From contig DJVL01000017.1 of the NCBI GenBank assembly GCA_002440845.1, positions 17,870-26,535 on the forward strand: a stretch of 8,666 nt of DNA. Direction: 5' to 3'. The notes beneath the pieces are model-generated. The model worked only from the letters and a program-made list of their open reading frames with translations, ran no database searches and was not told the DNA's origin. Within the stretch, counting starts at the first letter, position 1; the number at the start of each line of letters is the position of its first letter. The position numbers and the translations under genes were made by a program. Shown piece by piece: positions 1 to 5,808 of the stretch. The stretch comes from Patescibacteria group bacterium UBA6257 (lineage in GTDB: Bacteria > Patescibacteriota > Minisyncoccia > UBA6257).

Positions 1-168
1 GGAGGGACTGATATTTGTTTAACTTCTGATTATAAAGTGCAGGACTTGCGTTTGCAGAAGTCCGCCATAAAAGTTGAAATTACTTTGCAATATAATTCTC
101 CAAAACCAGAATTAGCTGTTTATAAAAACGCCAGCTTTGTTTTTAACATTATGACGCCAACAGAATAA
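1..168 (+). CDS. C-terminal end of a probable type IV pilin-like protein (partial)
   Basis: An open frame runs from the window edge to a TAA stop at 166-168 and gives the last 55 residues of a protein whose start lies outside. The fragment alternates polar and hydrophobic residues (KVEITLQYN, then ASFVFNIM near the end), as expected for the beta-strand-rich C-terminal domain of a pilin or pseudopilin. No diagnostic motif is visible, because the prepilin cleavage site and N-terminal helix would be upstream. The assignment rests mainly on context: the next two genes are a PilX/GspK-like minor pilin and a PilM-PilN fusion on the same strand. It could equally be another exported protein of the pilus operon. 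That it is a real gene end is fairly sure; its identity is not. Confidence 0.5.
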   Translation, partial: GGTDICLTSDYKVQDLRLQKSAIKVEITLQYNSPKPELAVYKNASFVFNIMTPTE

Positions 169-180
169 AAAATAAACAAG

Positions 181-271
181 GAAATACACAGAAAGACATA
201 GAAATATATAGAAATACATTGAGATACATAGAAATACAATAGAAATTCATAGAGATACATAGGGGATATAT
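181..271. repeat. Tandem array of about nine degenerate 10-bp units (consensus GAAATACATA)
   Basis: Nine consecutive units start at 181, 191, 201, 211, 221, 231, 242, 252 and 262. Most match GAAATACATA with one to three changes, for example GAAAGACATA, GAAATATATA, GAGATACATA and GAAATTCATA. One unit is 11 bp. The array fills most of the 135-bp gap between the pilin-like gene end and the next pilus gene. The period is close to one DNA helical turn, so the AAAT tracts lie in phase on one face of the helix, which tends to produce intrinsic curvature. Its reverse-strand translation gives a low-complexity Tyr/Phe/Ile-rich open frame that I regard as an artefact of the repeat. Three units of the same family recur at 7898-7927. 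Confidence 0.85.
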
Positions 272-303
272 GAACAAATTTTAAATTTTTAAAGAATATC
301 TTA

Positions 304-723
304 ATGATTGAATTTTTAAACAATAAAAAAAAGAAATCAGGCTTTGTTTCTTTATTAACTACAACCACCCTCGGCGGGATTATTTTTATTATAAGTTTGG
401 CAACAACTTATTTGGTTTTTTGGTCAAGCCAAAATCTTTTAAACAGCCAAAAAGGTTTAAAGGCCTATTACGCGGCTTATTCAGGTCTTGAGGAGGGTTT
501 AATTAGATTGACAAGGAATAAAGATTTTAACGGCACTTTTAATTTAAGCGTCAATTCAACAAATGATGTTGCTGTTTCAGTTTCTAATTTAACCAATCAA
601 GCTACTATTGAAGCAATTGCCACCGTTGACGGGAAAATCAGCAAAAAGCTTCAATTAATAACCGGCATAGATGCTGTTACTGGTTTGATTACGCCAGCCA
701 CGAGTAAAGAATTAACTTTTTAG
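304..723 (+). CDS. PilX/GspK-like minor type IV pilin
   Basis: This 139-residue protein has a short lysine-rich leader (KKKKSGF, residues 8-14), then a hydrophobic helix at about 15-40, which is the layout of a type III (prepilin) signal cleaved by PilD between G13 and F14. Residues 54-69 (AYYAAYSGLEEGLIRL) resemble the conserved helix after the membrane segment in PilX_N/GspK minor pilins, where an A-x-x-A-x-x-G-hydrophobic pattern is typical. The mature residue 5 is Leu, not the Glu found in major pilins; GspK-type tip pseudopilins also lack it. The remainder (about 70-139) is a small Asn/Thr/Ser-rich domain, much shorter than in GspK. The protein probably sits in the inner membrane and primes or tips the pilus. 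ATG 304 is the only sensible start and has no Shine-Dalgarno. The next gene begins 7 nt downstream, so the two are probably co-transcribed. Confidence 0.65.
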   Translation: MIEFLNNKKKKSGFVSLLTTTTLGGIIFIISLATTYLVFWSSQNLLNSQKGLKAYYAAYSGLEEGLIRLTRNKDFNGTFNLSVNSTNDVAVSVSNLTNQATIEAIATVDGKISKKLQLITGIDAVTGLITPATSKELTF

Positions 724-730
724 TTTTTCT

Positions 731-2248
731 ATGATTAATTTAAAAGACTGGAAAAAACTTCTTATTCCTGAGTTTCCCATCAGCGCCATTGTCATTGAAG
801 AAAAAGCAGTGAAAGTTTTTCGTTTTGACAAAGCCATTAATAGATTTTCTAAAGCGGCAAAATACTCTTTGCCCAGCGGAATCATAGAAGAGGGAGTTTT
901 GAAAAATCCTCAGGCGCTTAAATATTTTTTTGCCGCCTTGAAAAACAAGCTTTGGAAAAGCGAAAAAAGCGTTTGGGCAATTTTATCTTTGCCTTCAGCC
1001 AATTTTTTCACCAATATTTTTAATATCCCGGATTTGGAAGAAGAAAGGCTTGAGGAAGCTATAGTATTTAACATCCAGATTTCTTCTCCGGTGCCCCTTA
1101 AAGAAAGCTATTTTGATTGGGAAGATTGGGGCGGAAGCGAGACGGATGGAGAAAAAGAAATTTTTGCGGTTTTGGGAATCAAAAAACAGATAGACCCTTT
1201 CTTAGAAATTTTAGAAAGTTTGAGATTTAAAATAATAGCAGTTGAGCCGTCTGCCTTGGGCGAAGTAAGATTTTTATCCAAATTTACCAGCAAAAATCAG
1301 CCTTTTTTGATATTTGATTTAAGAAAAGAAGGAATAGAGTTTATTATAGCTGAAGGCGAAAAATTGATTTTTTTTGACTTTGATTCCTGGTCGGAAATTT
1401 TTGGCGCCAATGCGCCAAAAAATATCACGGTGGATTTAATCAAAAAGCACATTGCCAGTGAATTGCCGATGCTTTTAAATTTTTATTTATTAAAAAGAAA
1501 AAAGAGCATCAAAGATTTTGTCTTTTTAAGCAATAATAATCAGCTTGTTGAGATATTCAGCCGCTGGATAGAGGAGCAATATTTCCTTTTGCCTATAAAA
1601 ATAAATTTACCGCCGTATTTTGGCAAGGTAACAAGGGATTGGTTTGGAGTTATGGGCGCCGCTTTAAGAGGTTTAATTCCCCGAAGCAAAGACACCATTG
1701 TAAGTTTGGCGCCAGTCGGTACGGAAGAAAATTATTACAAAGATTATCTTTTAAGAATTATTTCTTTATGGGGAAAAGCAACGATTACCGTGGCAATAAG
1801 TTTAGTTTCTTTGCTTGCCATTATTAATTTTGCTTTTTTCAAAAAAATAAACGATAGTTACGCCAAGGATTTATCTTCTTCTTTTAGCTATCAGGCGCAG
1901 CAGAAGGAAGCTGTTTTAGCGGGAGAAGCTCAAGAATTCAATGATTTGCTTGATAAATTAATTCAAGCCCAAAAAAACAAAAAAGAAATCGGGAGAATAA
2001 CTACTGTTATTTTTTCTTTAGCCGATAGCGCCGGAGTAAAAGTTAAAAGGATTATTATTACAAATCAGGAGCAAGCCAGCCAAAACAGCATTACTGTTTC
2101 CGGAGAAGCTTTTAAGAAAAATACAGTCTTGGATTTTAAAGATTCTCTTGAACAATCAAACCTGTTTCAGGAAATATCTCTGCCTCTCAGCAATTTGGTT
2201 GAAGGTCCTGCGGGCTTCAGTTTTTCCCTTAACGCTAAAATAAAATAA
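731..2248 (+). CDS. PilM-PilN fusion: type IV pilus inner-membrane platform protein (GspL-like layout)
   Basis: This 505-residue protein combines two proteins that are normally separate. Residues 1 to about 330 follow the PilM/GspL actin-like fold: an N-terminal beta hairpin (SAIVIEEKAVKVFRF), a PilM-like stretch around 100-135 (IPDLEEERLEEAI, then FNIQISSPVPL) and a second subdomain around 201-320 ending in GVMGAALRGL. Residues 334-345 (VSLAPVGTEENY) look like the INLLP start of PilN. They are followed by one membrane segment at about 350-370, a coiled-coil stretch at about 378-420, and a PilN-like C-terminal domain with GVKVKRIIIT and ITVSGEA. The expected role is to link the cytoplasmic ATPase to the envelope pilus subcomplex. 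The PilM phosphate and adenosine motifs are degenerate: no DIG near residue 18, FDLRKEG at 195-201 and LSNNN at 266-270. No separate pilN or pilO follows. The start ATG lies 7 nt after the previous stop and has no Shine-Dalgarno. Confidence 0.8.
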   Translation: MINLKDWKKLLIPEFPISAIVIEEKAVKVFRFDKAINRFSKAAKYSLPSGIIEEGVLKNPQALKYFFAALKNKLWKSEKSVWAILSLPSANFFTNIFNIPDLEEERLEEAIVFNIQISSPVPLKESYFDWEDWGGSETDGEKEIFAVLGIKKQIDPFLEILESLRFKIIAVEPSALGEVRFLSKFTSKNQPFLIFDLRKEGIEFIIAEGEKLIFFDFDSWSEIFGANAPKNITVDLIKKHIASELPMLLNFYLLKRKKSIKDFVFLSNNNQLVEIFSRWIEEQYFLLPIKINLPPYFGKVTRDWFGVMGAALRGLIPRSKDTIVSLAPVGTEENYYKDYLLRIISLWGKATITVAISLVSLLAIINFAFFKKINDSYAKDLSSSFSYQAQQKEAVLAGEAQEFNDLLDKLIQAQKNKKEIGRITTVIFSLADSAGVKVKRIIITNQEQASQNSITVSGEAFKKNTVLDFKDSLEQSNLFQEISLPLSNLVEGPAGFSFSLNAKIK

Positions 2249-2251
2249 TTT

Positions 2252-2280
2252 AATGTTTGGAAGTCGGACTTCCAAACATT
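2252..2280. terminator. Perfect 14-bp-arm palindrome, possible terminator or palindromic repeat unit
   Basis: AATGTTTGGAAGTC (2252-2265) is followed by a single G (2266) and its exact reverse complement (2267-2280). In RNA the realistic form is a 12-bp stem with a TCGGA loop. It begins four bases after the pilMN stop and 21 bases before the next start, where termination of the pilus operon would be expected. The plus-strand downstream side (TCCAAATAAATT) is not a proper U-tract. Read on the minus strand the stem is followed by a T-rich stretch (AAATTATTTTATTTTA), but there is no minus-strand gene to terminate. It could be a weak terminator, an RNA-stabilising 3' hairpin, or a dispersed palindromic element. 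Confidence 0.5.
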
Positions 2281-2301
2281 TCCAAATAAATTATCATTAA
2301 A

Positions 2302-3732
2302 ATGAGACTTACCTTTTATGGCGGGATAAAAGAAATCGGCGGCAACAAGATTTTGTTGGAGGATAAAAAAACGGTTATTCTTTTGGATTTCGGAAAAAGT
2401 TATAAAGAAGCGGGAAAGTACTTTGAAGAATTTGTCAATCCAAGGGCGGTTCAGGGGTTAAAAGATTATTTAGAATTAGGTCTTTTGCCGAGAAAAGAGG
2501 GTTTTTACCGCCAAGACTTGATAAAAATTTCCGGCGAAAGCGAACTGACTTTATATGAAAAACCAAAAATAGACGCCGTTATTCTTTCTCATGGTCATCT
2601 GGATCACGCCGGCTATATTTCTTTTTTGAATCCCGAAATTCCTGTTTTTACCGCCAAAGAGACCTTAGCGGTGCTTGGTGCTTTTTATATTTCCCGTCCG
2701 AAAAATCTGGAAAATGAAATCATAGAAATATCCGAGCGGGAGGAAGCGGATTTTAAAAAAAGAAAAAAGAAAAAAAGAGCAATAATTACCGTTGAAGACC
2801 AAAAACCTTTTTTTATTAAAAATTTAAAAATTACTCCTATCAAAGTAGATCATTCTGTTCCCGGCGCCAGTATGTTTTTGATAGAAAGTTCCATCGGCAG
2901 CATTCTTTATTCGGGCGATTTTCGTTTGTCGGAAATAAGCGAAGAAAGAAAAAAAGAGATTTGTTCTTTTCTCAGAAAAGCGAAAATAAAAATTTTTATC
3001 TGCGAAGGCACAAGAATAAAAGAACAGATTATTCTCAGAGAAGAAAAAGTAAGGCAAGACGCTTTAGAAAAAATAAAAGAGGTAAAAGGCTTGGTTGTTG
3101 TTGATTATTCTATCGGCGATGTAGTTCGGTTTAAAACTTTATCTGCCATCGCCAGAGAAACAAAAAGATTTTTTGCCTTGCCTTATAATTATTTTAATTA
3201 TTTGAGTTTTCTAAAGCAAAACGGCATTAACGCAGAAGGTTTTGAAAACGTTGCGCTTTATGCCAAGAAAAAAATCAGCTTAAAAAAATGGGAGAAAGAT
3301 TTGATTAAAAATTCAAAGGTGGTAACGAGCGAAGATATCGCCAAAGATAAAAAACACTATCTTTTGGCTTTAAATTTTTATCAAATTCAGGAGTTGATTG
3401 ATTTAAAAATTAACGAAGATTGTTTTTATTTAAGAGCGATTACTGAACCCCATAGCGAGGAGATGGAAATTTCCGAAGAAAGATTTGTTAACTGGATAAA
3501 ACATTTTAAAATGCAGGGATTAAGGGAGGAAATAATTGAGTCTGGAGAAAAAAAATCAGTATTTGACCGCGCCCATATTTCCGGTCATATCAGCGGCAAA
3601 GAGTTGGCGGAATTTATAGAAAAAATAAAGCCGGAAGCAATTATACCTATTCACACTGAATTTCCTGAAGAGTTTAAAAATATCTATAAAAATATCATAA
3701 TAGCAGAAAAAAACGAAACAATTAAAATTTAG
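2302..3732 (+). CDS. RNase J-like metallo-beta-lactamase / beta-CASP hydrolase
   Basis: This 476-residue protein is probably a cytoplasmic zinc-dependent RNA-processing exo/endonuclease. The metallo-beta-lactamase motifs are all visible: D29 in LLDFGKS, the HxHxDH signature as SHGHLDHAG (H97, H99, D101, H102), H184 in VDHSVPGAS, and D206 in YSGDFRL. Beta-CASP features follow: the acidic residue E235 in CEGTR, and the C-terminal HISGHISG (H425, H429) with PEAIIPIHTE (H451), equivalent to the RNase J SGH and P-x-H-G-E region. At 476 residues it is shorter than Bacillus RNase J1/J2 (about 555), and the dimerising C-terminal domain appears absent. The opening YGGIKEIGGNKILLED and the HTE ending fit, from memory, a group found in archaea and CPR rather than classical bacterial RNase J. 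A basic patch (KKRKKKKRA, 152-160) precedes motif III and may contact RNA. ATG 2302 aligns with the family's N-terminus. Confidence 0.8.
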   Translation: MRLTFYGGIKEIGGNKILLEDKKTVILLDFGKSYKEAGKYFEEFVNPRAVQGLKDYLELGLLPRKEGFYRQDLIKISGESELTLYEKPKIDAVILSHGHLDHAGYISFLNPEIPVFTAKETLAVLGAFYISRPKNLENEIIEISEREEADFKKRKKKKRAIITVEDQKPFFIKNLKITPIKVDHSVPGASMFLIESSIGSILYSGDFRLSEISEERKKEICSFLRKAKIKIFICEGTRIKEQIILREEKVRQDALEKIKEVKGLVVVDYSIGDVVRFKTLSAIARETKRFFALPYNYFNYLSFLKQNGINAEGFENVALYAKKKISLKKWEKDLIKNSKVVTSEDIAKDKKHYLLALNFYQIQELIDLKINEDCFYLRAITEPHSEEMEISEERFVNWIKHFKMQGLREEIIESGEKKSVFDRAHISGHISGKELAEFIEKIKPEAIIPIHTEFPEEFKNIYKNIIIAEKNETIKI

Positions 3733-3736
3733 TATC

Positions 3737-3777
3737 TTGTATTTTGTATTTATACTAACTGCAAGCTGATAGCTGCA
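3737..3777. repeat. Low-complexity gap with TTGTATTTTGTATT and a small hairpin
   Basis: The 57-bp gap before folD opens with TTGTATTTTGTATT (3737-3750), an exact inverted copy of the sequence at 6778-6791. It is followed by an imperfect hairpin: TGCAAGCT (3760-3767), loop GAT, AGCTGCA (3771-3777), a 7-bp stem with one bulged A. No convincing promoter is visible and the hairpin has no U-tract. It ends 12 bases before the folD start codon, so an effect on initiation is possible but speculative. Confidence 0.55.
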
Positions 3778-3789
3778 AATCGCAAAAAT

Positions 3790-4599
3790 ATGGTAATTGA
3801 TGGCAAAAAACTTAGTCAAGAAATAATAGAAGAATTAAAAAAAGAAAGGGAAAAACTGCCTTATAAAATCAGGTTAGCGGTGATTTTAGTCGGGGAAGAC
3901 GAAGCTTCTTTGTCTTTTATCAGGCAAAAAGAAAAAGTTGCCAAAGAAATTGGAATTGAGTTTAAGCTTTATCAGTATGACGAGAATTTAAAAACCAAAG
4001 ACTTAAGAAAAAATGTTAATAATGTCTGCCGGCTTGGTTTTAATAAAGGGGTGGTTATTCAATTGCCTCTGCCGCCTCAAATTAACACTCAGTCGGTTCT
4101 AAACGCTATTCCGCCTGAAAAGGATATTGATGTTTTAAGCGAAAAAAATTTAGGCAGATTTTATACAGGAAGGTTAAAGATATTGCCGCCGGTTGTTGGG
4201 GCAATAAAATTTTTGCTAAAAAAATACAATATAGAAATTCCGGGAAAAAATGTTTTGATTATAGGCAGAGGTTTGTTAGTGGGCAAGCCTTCGGCTTTAT
4301 GGTTTATCAACGAAAGGGCGACTGTTACGGTAGCCAACAGCAAGACTCAAAATTTACCGGAATTGACAAAAAAAGCCGATATTATAGTTACCGCCGCGGG
4401 TGTTCCCGATTTAATTTCTGGCGATTTAGTGAAAGAAGGTGCGGTAATTTTTGATGCCGCAGTTGTTTCGGAAAAAGGCAGATTAGCCGGGGATTGCGAC
4501 TTAAAATCTCTGGAAAACAAAGTCAAATTGATAACTCCTGTGCCGGCTGGCCTTGGGCCCCTGACTGTAGCCTTTCTTTTTAAAAATTTATTATATTAA
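3790..4599 (+). CDS. folD: FolD-type methylenetetrahydrofolate dehydrogenase/cyclohydrolase (divergent)
   Basis: This 269-residue protein is slightly shorter than typical FolD (about 280-300). FolD interconverts 5,10-methylene-THF, 5,10-methenyl-THF and 10-formyl-THF with NADP(H) in the cytosol. The catalytic N-terminal domain retains K47 in SLSFIRQKEK, Q91 in QLPLP and D114 in KDIDV, matching the Lys, Gln and Asp of the family active site. The Rossmann domain shows IGRGLLVGKPSAL (158-170), ATVTVANSKT and the closing TPVPAGLGPLTVAFL (249-263). Several normally invariant positions differ: the Tyr of YxxxK is Phe (F43), DVDG is DIDV, PCTPxG is LPPVVG (132-137), GRSxxVG is GRGLLVG, and the DVG stretch reads FDAAVV. 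The family call is secure. Whether both activities and the usual cofactor preference are kept is uncertain. It lies one nucleotide upstream of scpA and has no Shine-Dalgarno. Confidence 0.88.
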   Translation: MVIDGKKLSQEIIEELKKEREKLPYKIRLAVILVGEDEASLSFIRQKEKVAKEIGIEFKLYQYDENLKTKDLRKNVNNVCRLGFNKGVVIQLPLPPQINTQSVLNAIPPEKDIDVLSEKNLGRFYTGRLKILPPVVGAIKFLLKKYNIEIPGKNVLIIGRGLLVGKPSALWFINERATVTVANSKTQNLPELTKKADIIVTAAGVPDLISGDLVKEGAVIFDAAVVSEKGRLAGDCDLKSLENKVKLITPVPAGLGPLTVAFLFKNLLY

Positions 4600-4600
4600 G

Positions 4601-5296
4601 GTGTATCAAGTTTCAGTTAAACAATTTAATGGTCCCTTAGACCTTTTACTGCAATTGGTGGAAAAAAGAAGCTTGGAAATCACCCAGCTTTCTTTAGCCG
4701 AGGTTACGCAGGATTATTTAAACTCTATAAACAGCCAAGCCGCTTTAGCCGAAGATTTGGCTGATTTTCTGGTTATCGCCTCCACGTTGCTTTTGATTAA
4801 ATCCAAATCAATTCTTCCGGCTTTAGATATTAAAGATGAGGAAAAGGAAGAAATTCTTGACTTAGAAGAACGATTGCGATTATATAAGAGGTATAAAGAC
4901 AAAGCCAAAGAATTGAAAGAACTTTTTTTAAAGAAAAAATATCTTTTTGGCAGGCAGATTTTTGAAAAAACCGAAATTAAATTTTTGCCTCCGCCGAATT
5001 TTTCAATTGCCAATTTGCCGGAAGCCTATAAAAGAATTCTCGCCTTGCCGGAAGAAAAAGTTTTTTTGAAAGAAGAAAAGATTAAAAAAATTGCCACCTT
5101 AAAGGAAAGAATTCAGGAGTTAATTAAAAAATTAACCAAGGGCAATCTTTATTGTTTAGCGGATTTGGTTTCTCAAAAAACCAGGAAAGCGGAATTGATT
5201 ATAACATTTTTAGCTATTCTTCATTTGTCAAAAGAAAAATTAGTAGCAATAAAACAAGAAGAAAATTTTGGCGACATATGGATATCAAGCAAATAA
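4601..5296 (+). CDS. scpA: Segregation and condensation protein A (kleisin)
   Basis: This 231-residue kleisin bridges the SMC ATPase heads in the SMC-ScpAB condensin complex, which organises and segregates the chromosome. The N-terminus has the family signature FNGPLDLLL (9-17; usually FEGPLDLLL), followed by EITQLSLAEVTQDYL. The conserved helix ADFLVIASTLLLIKSKSILP (54-73) that contacts the SMC neck is clear. The central part (about 74-160) is charged and helical, and the C-terminal winged helix at about 165-231 ends with QEENFGDIWI (219-228). The start is GTG at 4601: it places the FNGPLDLLL motif at the usual distance from the N-terminus, and only one base separates it from the folD stop, which suggests translational coupling. 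No Shine-Dalgarno is visible. The scpB start lies inside its last codons. No smc gene is in the window. Confidence 0.93.
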   Translation: MYQVSVKQFNGPLDLLLQLVEKRSLEITQLSLAEVTQDYLNSINSQAALAEDLADFLVIASTLLLIKSKSILPALDIKDEEKEEILDLEERLRLYKRYKDKAKELKELFLKKKYLFGRQIFEKTEIKFLPPPNFSIANLPEAYKRILALPEEKVFLKEEKIKKIATLKERIQELIKKLTKGNLYCLADLVSQKTRKAELIITFLAILHLSKEKLVAIKQEENFGDIWISSK

Positions 5297-5808
5297 TAGA
5301 AAGTCTGCTTTTTGTAAGCGGCGAACCTTTATCAATAAGCAAGTTTGTAGAAATAACAGGAAAGGGTGAAAGCGAAATCAAAAGTTGCTTAAAAATCCTT
5401 GCTCAGGAATTGAAAGACCAGAAGAGGGGAATTAATTTAATAGAGAAAGATAATCAATGGTTGATGGTAAGCGCTCCGGAGAGTTCGGTTTTTGTCCAAA
5501 AGATGAAGAAAGAAACCAGAGAAGGCAATTTAAGCGATACCTGCCAAGAAATTTTAGCTATTATTGCTTATCAGGGCCCGATTACCCGTTCAGAAATAAA
5601 TGAAATCAGAGGGGTGGATTCTTCTTATTCTCTAAATCAATTGCTCTCCCGGGCTTTAATAGAACGTTTTCCCCACCCTAAGCGAACAAATACTTATTTA
5701 TATAATATTTCTTTTGAATTCCTTAAACATTTAGGTATTAATAACGTAAAAGACCTTGTTCAGTATGACGAGTTTCACAGAAATTCATCCTTTAAAAAAG
5801 AATCATAA
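5278..5808 (+). CDS. scpB: Segregation and condensation protein B
   Basis: This 176-residue protein is the dimeric KITE partner of ScpA in the SMC-ScpAB complex. It has two winged-helix domains: the first at about 1-75, opening with IIESLLFVSGEPLS (6-19), and the second at about 88-155 with the family signature EILAIIAYQGPITRSEINEI (91-110), RGVDSS (111-116) and FLKHLGINNVKDL near the end. I chose ATG 5278 because it puts the first helix at the normal N-terminal position. The same frame stays open upstream to an ATG at 5152, but that 42-residue extension overlaps scpA and resembles nothing in the family. The start overlaps the end of scpA by 19 nt, a common arrangement for this pair. The C-terminal tail (EFHRNSSFKKES) is polar and overlaps the next gene by 44 nt. 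Confidence 0.92.
   Translation: MDIKQIIESLLFVSGEPLSISKFVEITGKGESEIKSCLKILAQELKDQKRGINLIEKDNQWLMVSAPESSVFVQKMKKETREGNLSDTCQEILAIIAYQGPITRSEINEIRGVDSSYSLNQLLSRALIERFPHPKRTNTYLYNISFEFLKHLGINNVKDLVQYDEFHRNSSFKKES

Noticed and set aside
181..271. CRISPR array
   Set aside because: The units are 10 bp, directly abutting and degenerate, with no spacers and no cas genes.
120..368. Minus-strand open frame rich in Tyr, Phe, Ile and Ser
   Set aside because: It is the reverse translation of the 10-bp repeat array and overlaps two plus-strand pilus genes; a similar frame arises over the second repeat copy near 7804-7995.
2824..3057. Minus-strand open frame inside the RNase J-like gene, and similar frames at 1108-1293, 1639-1827 (plus), 3556-3819, 4161-4343 and 4714-5013
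   Set aside because: All are nested within well-supported genes, have low-complexity composition and show no family motif.
3728..3756. Promoter before folD (TATACT at 3751-3756)
   Set aside because: The position 17 bases upstream (TTTAGT) is not a -35 and there is no extended -10, so this is most likely chance in AT-rich DNA.
5152..5277. 42-residue N-terminal extension of ScpB
   Set aside because: It lies wholly inside scpA in another frame and matches no ScpB feature; ATG 5278 gives the normal N-terminus.
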